This document shows, in pieces, positions 8,287 through 16,028 of a DNA stretch of 64,000 nucleotides. The notes below the pieces were generated by a model. It worked only from the letters and a program-made list of their open reading frames with translations. It was not told the DNA's origin and searched no databases. Made by a program: the position numbers and the translations under genes. This stretch comes from Paraburkholderia nodosa DSM 21604 (GTDB lineage Bacteria > Pseudomonadota > Gammaproteobacteria > Burkholderiales > Burkholderiaceae), in contig NZ_JAFA01000034.1 in assembly GCF_000519185.1 (NCBI RefSeq), forward strand, positions 1 through 64,000, written 5' to 3'. Numbering within the stretch: the first letter of the stretch is position 1; the number at the start of each line of letters is the position of its first letter.

Positions 8287-9024
8287 TTAGTCGATGTCGG
8301 CCCTGACCTTGCGTTCATCTACTTCGCCGCCGGTCTTGGCCATAGAGTCAAACGCCTGCAGCATTCGCTGCTTACCCTTTGACACATGGCTGAAGCTCGT
8401 GTCGTAGCTCAGGTCGACGTTGCGTGACTTCAGGGCGTTCACTATTTGCCGATGCTCTTCGTTGGACTCCAGCAATGCACCGCGCTGAACGAGTCCATGC
8501 ACGCGGAAGAGATGGAACTCCTTCACGAAAGCACGATAAACCTTGATGAGACGGGAGTTGCCAGTCGAGCGAACGATGAAATCGTGAAACTCCTGGTTCA
8601 TGTGATCGAACCGGGCGAAGTCACCCTTTTCAGCGGCCTCCTGCATCTCATCGACGTAGCCGTCGAGCTGCTTTTCCATCGACGTCGTCAGAACCGGAGC
8701 GAGGAGGGAGGCAGACAACGCGGTGAGTCCCGCGCGCAGGTCATAAACCTCGATTGCGTCGTCGCGAGTCACACGCTGGATAAAAACGCCGCGCTGCGGA
8801 ATCAAATAGACGAGCCCAAGTTCGGCCAGCGTCCGACACGCCTCACGCACGGGACCTCGACTCACACCGAGTTTGTCGGCGACGGCTTTTTCGTTGAGTC
8901 GCTGGCCAGGCTTTAGCTCACCGCTCAGAATCATTCTCTCGATCTCGTGCTGCACAACGCCCGTCAACGTGTGCGCCCGGAAATCGGCGAGAGAGACAGT
9001 ACCTGAAGAGTTTTCGATATCCAT
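8287..9024 (-). CDS. GntR-family regulator, FadR/FCD type (copy 1)
   Basis: A 245-aa protein with an N-terminal winged helix (TGVVQHEIERMILSGELKPGQRLNEKAVADKLGVSRGPVREACRTLAELGLV) and a C-terminal all-helical FCD domain. The domain carries the usual metal/ligand His and Asp residues (FDHMNQEFHDFIV, EEHRQIVNAL). FCD regulators respond to organic acids. It is a close paralogue of the protein at 11992-12723: long blocks are identical, for example VTRDDAIEVYDLR, VKEFHLFRVHGLVQRGALLESN and AEKGDFARFD. There is no Shine-Dalgarno, and the promoter -10 box sits only 6 nt from the ATG, implying a leaderless mRNA. It lies downstream of, and in the same direction as, the yncE-like/porin unit. Confidence 0.9.
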   Translation of the reverse strand: MDIENSSGTVSLADFRAHTLTGVVQHEIERMILSGELKPGQRLNEKAVADKLGVSRGPVREACRTLAELGLVYLIPQRGVFIQRVTRDDAIEVYDLRAGLTALSASLLAPVLTTSMEKQLDGYVDEMQEAAEKGDFARFDHMNQEFHDFIVRSTGNSRLIKVYRAFVKEFHLFRVHGLVQRGALLESNEEHRQIVNALKSRNVDLSYDTSFSHVSKGKQRMLQAFDSMAKTGGEVDERKVRADID

Positions 9025-9030
9025 AGGCGG

Positions 9031-9059
9031 AGTTTATGGGCGCACATGGAAAATGTCAA
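9031..9059 (-). promoter_or_regulatory. Promoter of GntR/FCD copy 1, leaderless architecture
   Basis: On the minus strand TTGACA (9054-9059), a 17-bp spacer and TAAACT (9031-9036) are followed after 6 nt by the ATG at 9024. Transcription would start at or within a base or two of the start codon. The flanking AAAGTGTTGACA-TTTTC sequence is shared with the promoter of copy 2. Confidence 0.65.
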
Positions 9060-9196
9060 CACTTTACTTTTCTGCCTGTCTTGCTTGAGCTGGCTTCCCA
9101 CACCAGGCAGGACAAGCCCGACGGGCGGCCCCCGCGCGTCGCAGCGGTGATCGCCCCTGCAGTGTGGCGATGCAAAGCTCCGCTCGGTGTTGCCGG

Positions 9197-9226
9197 ATGC
9201 TACGTGTCCAGGTGGGCACGTAGCAT
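9197..9226. repeat. 10-bp inverted repeat with 10-nt spacer downstream of the porin
   Basis: ATGCTACGTG (9197-9206) pairs perfectly with CACGTAGCAT (9217-9226). It lies about 55 bp beyond the porin stop and 140 bp upstream of GntR/FCD copy 1. No U tract follows, so it is either a processed 3-prime hairpin of the porin mRNA or a protein-binding site. Confidence 0.45.
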
Positions 9227-9280
9227 TGGCCAGTTACGGGCGCGGTGCAGAGGCGTCGATCATTGACCTGTTACGCCACA

Positions 9281-10435
9281 TTAAAACTTCGTTGTGTACC
9301 CCAACATAAGGACAATCTGATTCGGCGTGCTCGAACTTGAATTGAGGTCGCCAACCGTGCCGCCAGCGGCAACAAGGCTATTGCCGTCTTCGCTAAACGT
9401 AGTGCCATGCGCGTGCGAATACGCGCCGATCGCATAAATCAGGGTGCGTTTGGACAAGGAATACTCCGCACCCAACGCGACGTTGTTATAGGTTGCCGAG
9501 GAACCGCCACTCGATTTTGTGTATGTGTACCCAGCCAACATTGCGAATGCCGGGGTCATCTGGTAGGCGAGCGACGTCGCCGCTGTATTGAACGTCTGCG
9601 TTCGATTGAATGCCGCATAGGTCACGTAGGGCTTCCACTGGGCGTTGCTATAACGAGCGTTGACGGTGAATTTGCCGAACTCATACTGCGTTGCGGCGTG
9701 GACGATCATCCGCGAACCGACAAACGGCGTGTCGCCGAAAAGTGGCGTGACTGAGCTGTTCTGAGTCTGGTCCGCCGTGCCTGCGCCGCCCGGTCCATCA
9801 TTACGCGCATAGACATAACCCGCCGCGGCGCCAAAGCCCCCGTTTGTATAGGCCACGGATGCGGACGATGAACCTTGCGACGTGAAATCGCCTGCTACGC
9901 CGCCTAATGCATACATCAACTCGAACTGAAGGCCGCGATAGGTTGGGCTGGCATATTTGATCGAGTTTTGAAGACGAAAGGAATTATCGTTGTTGTCGGC
10001 GTCGCCCGGCGTGGTAAATGCCGGGCCATAGTTGTCGGCCGTCAGCGGCTGGACAAGATCGACGGTCGTATCCAGTTGTCGGCCCATCGTCAGGGTCCCG
10101 AGGCTGTCGCTAGCCAACCCAACCCAGGCTTGTTTCCCGAATAGCCGCCCGCCCTGGCTCGATTTTCCCGTATTGATGTTGAAGCCGCTTTCCAGTCTGA
10201 AAATCGCCTTCAAACCGCCGCCGAGGTCCTCCTTGCCCTGTATCCCCCACTTGTTGGAAGTCAGATTTGCGGCCTGCAATTCAACCAGGGAATGATTTCC
10301 GACATTGTTGTAGTAGGTTAGCGCATCGTCGAGTTCTCCATACAGCGTGACAGTGCTTTGCGCGTGAGCGCACGGAGCAAGTGTCAGCGCTGGAACAACG
10401 GTCGCAATGCCTGCCCAAATTTTCTGGCGGTCCAT
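9281..10435 (-). CDS. Outer-membrane general porin (Burkholderia OmpC-like)
   Basis: A 384-aa protein with a signal peptide ending AHA-QSTVTLYGELDDALTY, the standard opening of Burkholderiales 16-strand trimeric porins. Diagnostic pieces follow: NKWGIQGKEDLGGGLKAIFRLESGF, FGKQAWVGLASDSLGTLTMGRQ, repeated aromatic beta-strands, and a C-terminal Phe (GYTTKF) for BAM-dependent insertion. A GGAGAC ribosome site precedes the ATG at 10435. It lies 46 nt after the YncE-like gene and probably shares its promoter (11664-11692). Such porins admit small anionic solutes. Placement beside the FCD regulators suggests substrate-controlled outer-membrane entry for the compound used by this locus. Confidence 0.93.
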   Translation of the reverse strand: MDRQKIWAGIATVVPALTLAPCAHAQSTVTLYGELDDALTYYNNVGNHSLVELQAANLTSNKWGIQGKEDLGGGLKAIFRLESGFNINTGKSSQGGRLFGKQAWVGLASDSLGTLTMGRQLDTTVDLVQPLTADNYGPAFTTPGDADNNDNSFRLQNSIKYASPTYRGLQFELMYALGGVAGDFTSQGSSSASVAYTNGGFGAAAGYVYARNDGPGGAGTADQTQNSSVTPLFGDTPFVGSRMIVHAATQYEFGKFTVNARYSNAQWKPYVTYAAFNRTQTFNTAATSLAYQMTPAFAMLAGYTYTKSSGGSSATYNNVALGAEYSLSKRTLIYAIGAYSHAHGTTFSEDGNSLVAAGGTVGDLNSSSSTPNQIVLMLGYTTKF

Positions 10436-10481
10436 TGTGTCTCCTGTATATGTTTTGTATTACTAAATGTCATGCTGAAAA

Positions 10482-11468
10482 TTATGCGGGTTCGAAAACG
10501 GCAACCTTGTTACTCGAATCCAGATACACGAAGATCCGGTGTGTGCGAGGATCGACCGTCAAGGTATGCGTGTCCTTTTCCGCGGGCAGGTGATCCACAA
10601 CCTGGTTCGTGTCGAGGTCGATGACTTCTAGTTGGCCGGATTTGTCCCCAAGGAAAATGCGTCGCGCGCTTACGTCTATCGCGATCTGATCGATATTGCC
10701 GCCGTCAAACGGGATGCTGGAAACGAGCTTTCCATCAGGGTCGGCAACGAGGATCTTTTTGTCGCGGCTGCCGATGATGAGGTGTTTGCCCTGGGTGTCG
10801 TAGACCATCGGCTTGGCCTCTTTCTTGAGGTTGAAGTCCCAGACGGCTTCTACTTTTTGCGTTTTCGGATCGATCACGTCGACGACGTTGTCAACGGGTT
10901 GATAGACGCGAGAGAGACTCGGCACAAATAGATTGACGTCAGGTCCATGTTTCGCAGGATTGGGCGTCAGCGCGATGTCGCCGATTTTCTTGAAGGGCGG
11001 TCGATCCATGAATACCGACTCGGTATCGCTGTCGTCATTGCCCACGTAGACGCGACCGGCATGAGTGTCAACGCTCACACCGTCGGAGCCCTTGCCGCCT
11101 GTGTCGACGCTTGCCACTTGTTTGTAGGACGTCTTGTCGATCACTACCAGCTTGTTCGCTGTCGCGTCAGCGACGAACGCGTAACGGTCGTTCAATGCAA
11201 TGCCGTTACCGTCTTCTATGCCACCAATAGTGGCTTTCACTTTGAGATCGTTTGCGTCAATGACCACCACGGAATGATTAGGTCCTTGCGCCAACCAAAC
11301 CTTATTGAAAGCTGGGTCGTACACGACCCAATCGCCGTGGCCGCCTTTGCCAGGCAGTTCGATGGTCTTCACGAGTTTGTAGTGCGATTGCCCCTCTGCC
11401 TTCGCAATTCCAGACAAGGTACAAGCCGCTACGACGGCAAAAAATCCCATCCGCAAGAAAGGTCGCAT
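10482..11468 (-). CDS. YncE-type periplasmic beta-propeller protein
   Basis: Started at ATG 11468 (GGAGAC ribosome site upstream), this is a 328-aa protein with a signal peptide ending IAKA-EG. It carries about seven 40-residue beta-propeller repeats of the YVTN/NHL kind, with recurring patterns such as NHSVVVIDANDLKV, NKLVVIDKTSYKQVASVDTG, VVDVIDPKTQKVEA and LEVIDLDTNQVVDHLPA. It is the first gene of a leftward unit with the porin. Related proteins (YncE and surface-layer propellers) are structural or binding modules in the periplasm. No catalytic residues can be proposed. The 17-bp palindrome at 11570-11586 in its leader region suggests repression by one of the flanking FCD regulators. Confidence 0.85.
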   Translation of the reverse strand: MRPFLRMGFFAVVAACTLSGIAKAEGQSHYKLVKTIELPGKGGHGDWVVYDPAFNKVWLAQGPNHSVVVIDANDLKVKATIGGIEDGNGIALNDRYAFVADATANKLVVIDKTSYKQVASVDTGGKGSDGVSVDTHAGRVYVGNDDSDTESVFMDRPPFKKIGDIALTPNPAKHGPDVNLFVPSLSRVYQPVDNVVDVIDPKTQKVEAVWDFNLKKEAKPMVYDTQGKHLIIGSRDKKILVADPDGKLVSSIPFDGGNIDQIAIDVSARRIFLGDKSGQLEVIDLDTNQVVDHLPAEKDTHTLTVDPRTHRIFVYLDSSNKVAVFEPA

Positions 11469-11569
11469 GCTGTCTCCAATGTTCTCCAAACGTCGAATCA
11501 GAGCGATCCCGTCTCGGCATCGGTGATTCGTGTCTTTTTTCACGGCTAACCAGATGGCCCACACCAATT

Positions 11570-11586
11570 AATTCGTACTACGAATT
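11570..11586. promoter_or_regulatory. 17-bp perfect palindrome, candidate FCD-GntR operator
   Basis: AATTCGTA-C-TACGAATT lies between the yncE-like promoter and its start codon, downstream of the expected transcription start. A one-mismatch version of the core (TTCGTA-G-TACAAA) occurs at 12810-12822 and a weaker one at 10454-10466, all within the FCD-flanked locus. FCD repressors commonly bind short palindromes of this form. Confidence 0.55.
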
Positions 11587-11663
11587 CAGGCAGTATTTGC
11601 TGCACGAAACAGCGTTGCTGGGGGCACCTGAACCCGAACAACTCCCTCAAGTTTCGATGCGGC

Positions 11664-11692
11664 AATGTAAAATGCGATACGCTAACTGTCAA
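11664..11692 (-). promoter_or_regulatory. Promoter of the yncE-like/porin unit
   Basis: On the minus strand TTGACA (11687-11692), a 17-bp spacer and TACATT (11664-11669) point toward the YncE-like gene. The surrounding ATGTTGACAGT resembles the -35 region of both FCD regulator genes. The leader to the ATG at 11468 is about 190 nt and contains the 17-bp palindrome. The rest of 11587-11957 holds no gene. Confidence 0.6.
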
Positions 11693-11957
11693 CATTTTTC
11701 TTTTTTCAGGGCGCGTCACCCTTTGGTGCAGGTAGTGGGGTGGGCGGACAAGGCTTTTAGGCAGGCGAAGATCGCAGGCCTGATATGTCACTTTTTAGCG
11801 GCCAGCCCACCGGATGGGCGACCGCGCGAGAACTCGCGTGATGAGTTAGCCAATACGTCGCACAGTGACGAGCGCGTCCTGATCAGGGCTTGGGCGTCCA
11901 GGCACTCGACGACGCACCGCATCGCTTGGGGAAGACCCTATGGTCAAATGAAAAGTG

Positions 11958-11985
11958 TTGACAGTTTTCATTCGGCAATTAGAAT
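11958..11985 (+). promoter_or_regulatory. Promoter of GntR/FCD copy 2, leaderless architecture
   Basis: TTGACA (11958-11963), a 16-bp spacer and TAGAAT (11980-11985) end 6 nt before the ATG at 11992. There is no room for a ribosome binding site, so a leaderless transcript is expected, exactly as for copy 1. Confidence 0.65.
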
Positions 11986-11991
11986 TTGCAC

Positions 11992-12723
11992 ATGGACACT
12001 GAACTGAATGCTTCCTCCGTCACCGTTGCCGAGTTTCGTGCACATACGCTCACGGGCGTCGTGCAGCGCGAAATCGAACGGATGATTCTGAGTGGCGAAC
12101 TCGCGCCAGGACAACGTCTGAACGAAAAAGTTGTTGCGGACAAGCTTGCAGTGAGTCGCGGTCCAGTGCGCGAAGCTTGTCGTGCCCTTGCCGAACTCGG
12201 TCTCGTCTATCTCGTTCCGAATCGCGGCGTATTCATCAAGCGCGTGACGCGTGATGACGCCATCGAGGTCTACGACCTGCGTACTGGTTTGACTGCACTG
12301 TCGGCTTCGCTGCTTGCGCCGATGCTGACGCAAGCGATGATCGACCAACTGGAACGCTACGTCGACGATATGCAGGACGCGGCTGAGAAGGGCGACTTCG
12401 CGCGCTTCGATCCGCTCAACCTCGAATTCCATGACTACATCGTGCGCTCGACTGGCAACTCCCGGTTGATCAGGCTGTATCGTGGTTGCGTCAAGGAGTT
12501 TCATCTGTTTCGCGTTCACGGGCTGGTGCAGCGCGGCGCGCTGCTGGAGTCGAATGTGGAGCATCGTGAGATTGTGGCCGCGCTCAAGGCAAAAGACGCC
12601 GAGCTGAGCTACCGCACGAGCTTTGGCCACGTCTCGCGGGGCAAGGAGCGCATGCTCGTTTCGCTCGACGGCATGACGAAGAACGCCGAAGGCGGCAGCG
12701 AGGCAGTCGGCGAAGTCGCTTAG
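11992..12723 (+). CDS. GntR-family regulator, FadR/FCD type (copy 2)
   Basis: A 243-aa protein from the ATG at 11992. A TTG two codons earlier is less likely because copy 1 begins with the equivalent MDIENSS. Winged helix: TGVVQREIERMILSGELAPG...LAVSRGPVREACRALAEL. FCD domain: FDPLNLEFHDYIV, VKEFHLFRVHGLVQRGALLESN and VEHREIVAALKAKD. It is strongly similar to copy 1 over its whole length, differing mainly at the ends. It is transcribed away from the yncE-like/porin unit and toward the decarboxylase-like and TctCBA genes, so it is the probable regulator of both sides. Lack of a Shine-Dalgarno plus the promoter position implies leaderless translation. Confidence 0.9.
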   Translation: MDTELNASSVTVAEFRAHTLTGVVQREIERMILSGELAPGQRLNEKVVADKLAVSRGPVREACRALAELGLVYLVPNRGVFIKRVTRDDAIEVYDLRTGLTALSASLLAPMLTQAMIDQLERYVDDMQDAAEKGDFARFDPLNLEFHDYIVRSTGNSRLIRLYRGCVKEFHLFRVHGLVQRGALLESNVEHREIVAALKAKDAELSYRTSFGHVSRGKERMLVSLDGMTKNAEGGSEAVGEVA

Positions 12724-12809
12724 CAGTTGGACTGCGCGCCGCCGTTCAGAGGGGCGCACACTGAGCGGATTGGAAGGTCCCTGGATGGAGCGCGGACCCG
12801 GTCATTTGC

Positions 12810-12822
12810 TTCGTAGTACAAA
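12810..12822. promoter_or_regulatory. Candidate operator TTCGTA-N-TACAAA before the decarboxylase-like gene
   Basis: A 13-bp near-palindrome with one mismatch to the core of the 11570-11586 site, lying 74 bp upstream of the next start codon. A further degenerate CGTAGTAC occurs at 13887-13894 before tctC. Confidence 0.45.
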
Positions 12823-12895
12823 AGAGAAATTCTATGCATGCCCGGGTTACGAATCGGACATGTCAACGCACCAGGATCGCTACTTTTCATCTCTT

Positions 12896-13879
12896 ATGCT
12901 TGAGCTATCGTTAGCATGCCAAAACACTGATCGTAGCCGCGCATTGCTCGACGGCCGCGTGCGGATCGAGGGCTGCCGGATCAACTTTATCGACGGCCCG
13001 GCGGAAGCGCTGTTTCAGCGCGCTTTTCGCCACGAAGAATTCGATATTTCCGAGTTGTCGCTCGGTACGCACATCCTCACGACGTCGCGTGGTCAGAGCC
13101 GCTATATCGGCATTCCAGTGTTCCTGTCGCGTTCGTTCCGACATTCGGCGATCTATGTGCGCAGCGACCGCGGCATCGATTCCCCCAACGCGCTCAAGGG
13201 ACGCCGGATCGGCGTGCCCGATTTTCAGCAAACCGCGGGCATCTGGGTGCGGGGCATGCTTGCCGACGAATACGGCTTCGACCGGCGCGATGTGACGTGG
13301 GTGATAGGCGGACTCGAGCAGACCGGTCGACAGGCGCGCATGCCGGTGAATCTGCCACCCGAGTTGAGCATCGAACCGGTTGGCCTCGACCAGACGCTTG
13401 CCGCGTTGCTCGATGCGGGCGACATCGACGCCGTGGTCGCGCCGCGTCCACCGTCGTGCTTCGGCCGCAATGCGAAGGTGCAACGCCTGTTTGGCGATTT
13501 TCGCGCGGCGGAGGAAGCGTGGGCTCGCAAAACGGGGCTTTTCCCTCCGATGCACATGGTCGGCATTCGTCGCGCACTGGTCGAGCAGCACCCGTGGCTG
13601 CCCGTCAACGTTTTCCAGGCGTTTCGCAAGGCACACGAGATCGCGATGCAGGAGATCGTCATCACCGACACGCTGCGTGTGATGCATCCATGGATCGTGT
13701 CCGAAGTGGAGCGCGTGAAAGCGGTGATGGGCGACGACTACTGGCGCTACGGTATGGCCGGCAACCGGCACGACATCGACACGCTGCAGCGCTACGCGAT
13801 CGATGATGGTCTGATCGCCGGGGCGGTACCGATTGAGCAGTTGTTTGCCGTCAGCACCTTTGACGGATTTAGTTTCTAG
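12896..13879 (+). CDS. 4,5-dihydroxyphthalate decarboxylase-like protein (NMT1/SBP fold)
   Basis: A periplasmic-binding-protein-fold protein whose N-terminus (LELSLACQNTDRSRALLDGRVRIEG) and SELSLGTHIL region match the dihydroxyphthalate decarboxylase-like family often annotated as ABC substrate-binding proteins. Other pieces are RSFRHSAIYV, LKGRRIGVPDFQQTAGIWVRG and the C-terminal HPWIVSEVERVKAVMGDDYW block. The start at 12896 gives 327 residues and aligns with the family; 12860 is possible, and neither has a clear ribosome site. There is no signal peptide, which argues for a cytoplasmic enzyme and against a transport receptor. It sits between the FCD regulator and tctC, so it probably acts on the imported carboxylate. 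Activity is inferred, not proven. Confidence 0.75.
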   Translation: MLELSLACQNTDRSRALLDGRVRIEGCRINFIDGPAEALFQRAFRHEEFDISELSLGTHILTTSRGQSRYIGIPVFLSRSFRHSAIYVRSDRGIDSPNALKGRRIGVPDFQQTAGIWVRGMLADEYGFDRRDVTWVIGGLEQTGRQARMPVNLPPELSIEPVGLDQTLAALLDAGDIDAVVAPRPPSCFGRNAKVQRLFGDFRAAEEAWARKTGLFPPMHMVGIRRALVEQHPWLPVNVFQAFRKAHEIAMQEIVITDTLRVMHPWIVSEVERVKAVMGDDYWRYGMAGNRHDIDTLQRYAIDDGLIAGAVPIEQLFAVSTFDGFSF

Positions 13880-13942
13880 GGCCCCTCGTAGTACCTCTCG
13901 CAGCATGCATTACGCAAGACAACACAAAATTGGAGACGATCG

Positions 13943-14944
13943 ATGACAAAGAGGTTTGCTTCATCTCGCGCCGTACTCGCAATGTGCACCGCGTTGCTGG
14001 GTTCGCAAGCGTTTCCGGCCCTCGCGGCCGACGCCTGGGAGCCGCACCGGCCGATCGAGATCGTGGTGCCGAGCGCGGCGGGGGGTGGCCTCGACCTCGT
14101 GGCGCGCACGCTGCAGAACGCCATCGTGCAGGAAAAGCTGTCGAGCAAGCCGGTCACGGTACTGAACCGTCCTGGCGGCAGCGGCACGGTCGGTCTCGCA
14201 TACATCAACAATCACCACGGCGACGGTCACTACGTCAGCGTTCAGGCGTTGCCGCTCGTCACCAACCAGATCACCGGTCTCTCGAAAGTCGGCCTCGGCG
14301 ACGTGACGCCGCTCGGCATGTTCGTGACTGAACAGGTGGTGTTTTCCGTGCCCGCATCGTCGCCGATCAAGACCGGCAAGGATCTCATCGCGATGCTCAA
14401 GCAGAACCCTCAAAACGTGACGATCGGCGTATCGAGTTCGCCTGGCGGGCAGAGCCACGACGCGGCAGCGCTCGTGGTCAAGGCGGCCGGTCAGGACCCG
14501 AAGAAGTTGAAGATTGTGTTCTTCGATTCGGGCGGCGAAGCGGTGACCTCGCTGATGGGCGGCCACGTGACCGTGACGGCGACGCCGGCCGGCACGGTGG
14601 TCGGACCGAGCCAGTCGGGCAGGACGCGCATGATCGCGATTGCCGGCGGAGAGCGCGAAGGCGGTGCGCTCGCCAACGTGCCGACCTGGAAGGAGCAGGG
14701 GCTCGACGTGGACTTCACCACCTGGCGTGTGCTGGTCGGACCGAAGGGCATGAGTGCCGACGAGATCGCATGGTGGGACAACGTGTTGCAGAAAGCGACC
14801 TCGTCGCCCGAATGGGTCGAGGCGGTCAAACGCAACGAATGGACGGCTGCGTATCGCAACAGCGCGCAGACCAAGCAGTTTCTCGACGATGAAGCCGGAC
14901 GCCTCGGCCCGCTCATGGATGAGTTGGGTCTCGCGCGGAACTAG
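13943..14944 (+). CDS. tctC: Tripartite tricarboxylate transporter receptor (Bug/TctC family)
   Basis: A 333-aa Bug-family periplasmic receptor with a signal peptide ending ALA-ADAW. The family hallmarks are present: RPIEIVVPSAAGGGLDLVAR, NRPGGSGTVGLAYIN, VTIGVSSSPGGQSHDAAA, and PTWKEQGLDVDFTTWRVLVGPKGM in the C-terminal lobe. A ribosome site (GGAGAC) precedes the ATG at 13943. The receptor captures a carboxylate and delivers it to TctAB. Bug proteins usually coordinate a carboxylate through water molecules, so the ligand class (organic or aromatic acid) is predictable but the ligand is not. It lies 63 nt after the decarboxylase-like gene and 111 nt before the VOC gene. Confidence 0.92.
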   Translation: MTKRFASSRAVLAMCTALLGSQAFPALAADAWEPHRPIEIVVPSAAGGGLDLVARTLQNAIVQEKLSSKPVTVLNRPGGSGTVGLAYINNHHGDGHYVSVQALPLVTNQITGLSKVGLGDVTPLGMFVTEQVVFSVPASSPIKTGKDLIAMLKQNPQNVTIGVSSSPGGQSHDAAALVVKAAGQDPKKLKIVFFDSGGEAVTSLMGGHVTVTATPAGTVVGPSQSGRTRMIAIAGGEREGGALANVPTWKEQGLDVDFTTWRVLVGPKGMSADEIAWWDNVLQKATSSPEWVEAVKRNEWTAAYRNSAQTKQFLDDEAGRLGPLMDELGLARN

Positions 14945-15055
14945 TCGCCTGGGAATGGACTGGCCGGCTCGCCGGCCGGTTGGGCAGTCGGGCCCGGCTG
15001 CCGCCGATTTCGGTTTTATCTTTTCATCGCTGTAAATATAGACCTGGAGAACCCT

Positions 15056-15436
15056 ATGTCCCGCATCGTTCACCTCGCCGTCAAAGTCGACGACCTCGAG
15101 GAGGCCACCCGTTTCTATACCGAGGTGTTCGGCTTCACGGAAGTCAAGACAGGCCGTAATCGCCAGCATATCTCCCGTCACATGACCGACGGCCATATCG
15201 ACTTCACGCTGATGAAGTACGACAGCGAAGATTCGCACGAGGCGCAACTGGCCGGTCCTGGCCCGCGTCTGCATCACTGGGGCGTGACGGTCGACGACCA
15301 GGAGGTGACCGCCGAAAAGATTCGCCAGTACGGCGGCGAAATTCTCTCGGCCAAGGGCGAAGGTGCGCTGAAGTTCCGCGCACCCGACGGCACGATCGCC
15401 GAGGTGGTGAAGCCCGGTCGCTACAACGAGAAGTAA
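15056..15436 (+). CDS. VOC-family metalloenzyme, paralogue of the 4356 gene
   Basis: A 126-aa VOC protein: VHLAVKVDDLEEATRFYTEV in the first module, RLHHWGVTVDDQEVTAEKI in the second, and APDGTIAEVVKPGRY at the end. His6, the His pair of LHHWG and the Glu of AEVV form the likely metal site. A ribosome site (CTGGAG) precedes the ATG. It lies inside the tct cluster between the receptor and tctB, an unusual place that strongly suggests the enzyme acts on the transported substrate. The close relation to the first VOC gene links the two halves of the locus. Candidate roles are ring-cleavage-type dioxygenase, isomerase or lyase; the small size fits none exclusively. Confidence 0.85.
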   Translation: MSRIVHLAVKVDDLEEATRFYTEVFGFTEVKTGRNRQHISRHMTDGHIDFTLMKYDSEDSHEAQLAGPGPRLHHWGVTVDDQEVTAEKIRQYGGEILSAKGEGALKFRAPDGTIAEVVKPGRYNEK

Positions 15437-15529
15437 GTCGGACGACGCCGGGACGAACCGCGCCATGATGGCAGGGCTCGTCTCCGGCACCCGCGCCGCG
15501 CGCTGCGCGGTCGTAGAACTGGAGGAGAC

Positions 15530-16021
15530 ATGAAAACTATCAAGGGCGACGTAGGCCTCGCTGTTTGCGTGATCGCCTTGGCGGTGGGCTATCTGGTGCT
15601 CAACATGCAGCTGCCGGAAGTCAGACTGAGCGATCCGCTCGGCCCGAAAGCTTTCCCCGCACTCGTCGGCGCGGGACTGATCGCGTCGGCATTGCTGTTG
15701 CTGCTCGAAACGCGTAGCAAGCGCAAGACGCGGCCCAATAGCGAGGCGCGCAAAGTTGCCGCGCACGTCGAACCGGCACCCAAGGTTCAGCCGATGGTGC
15801 TGATCGGGATGATCGTCTGGGCGCTCATCTATTACACGTGCTTCGAGCCGGTCGGCTATCTGATCTCGACGAGCGTGTTCCTCCTCGGTCTGCTCAGCTA
15901 CTTCAACCGCAAGCGTCACCTGACGAATGTGATCGTGGCCGTCGGCGTGGCGCTGGCGTTCGACCTCGTATTTTCCAAGCTTCTCGGCGTTCCGATGCCG
16001 ACGGGTTTACTGTCATTCTGA
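15530..16021 (+). CDS. tctB: Tripartite tricarboxylate transporter small subunit TctB
   Basis: A 163-aa protein with four hydrophobic segments (GLAVCVIALAVGYLVL; FPALVGAGLIASALLLLL; VLIGMIVWALIYYTCFEPVG; VIVAVGVALAFDLVFSKLL) and the PLGPKAFPALVG motif typical of TctB. A ribosome site (GGAGGAG) lies just before the ATG. It is followed after 7 nt by tctA, so the two are translationally linked. TctB supports the large permease in the inner membrane, but its exact role is unknown in the family. Confidence 0.9.
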   Translation: MKTIKGDVGLAVCVIALAVGYLVLNMQLPEVRLSDPLGPKAFPALVGAGLIASALLLLLETRSKRKTRPNSEARKVAAHVEPAPKVQPMVLIGMIVWALIYYTCFEPVGYLISTSVFLLGLLSYFNRKRHLTNVIVAVGVALAFDLVFSKLLGVPMPTGLLSF

Positions 16022-16028
16022 GGCCCGT

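Noticed and set aside
13961..15919. 652-codon minus-strand frame across tctC, VOC and tctB
   Set aside because: Antisense to three recognised genes with proper ribosome sites; no domain and no plausible start.
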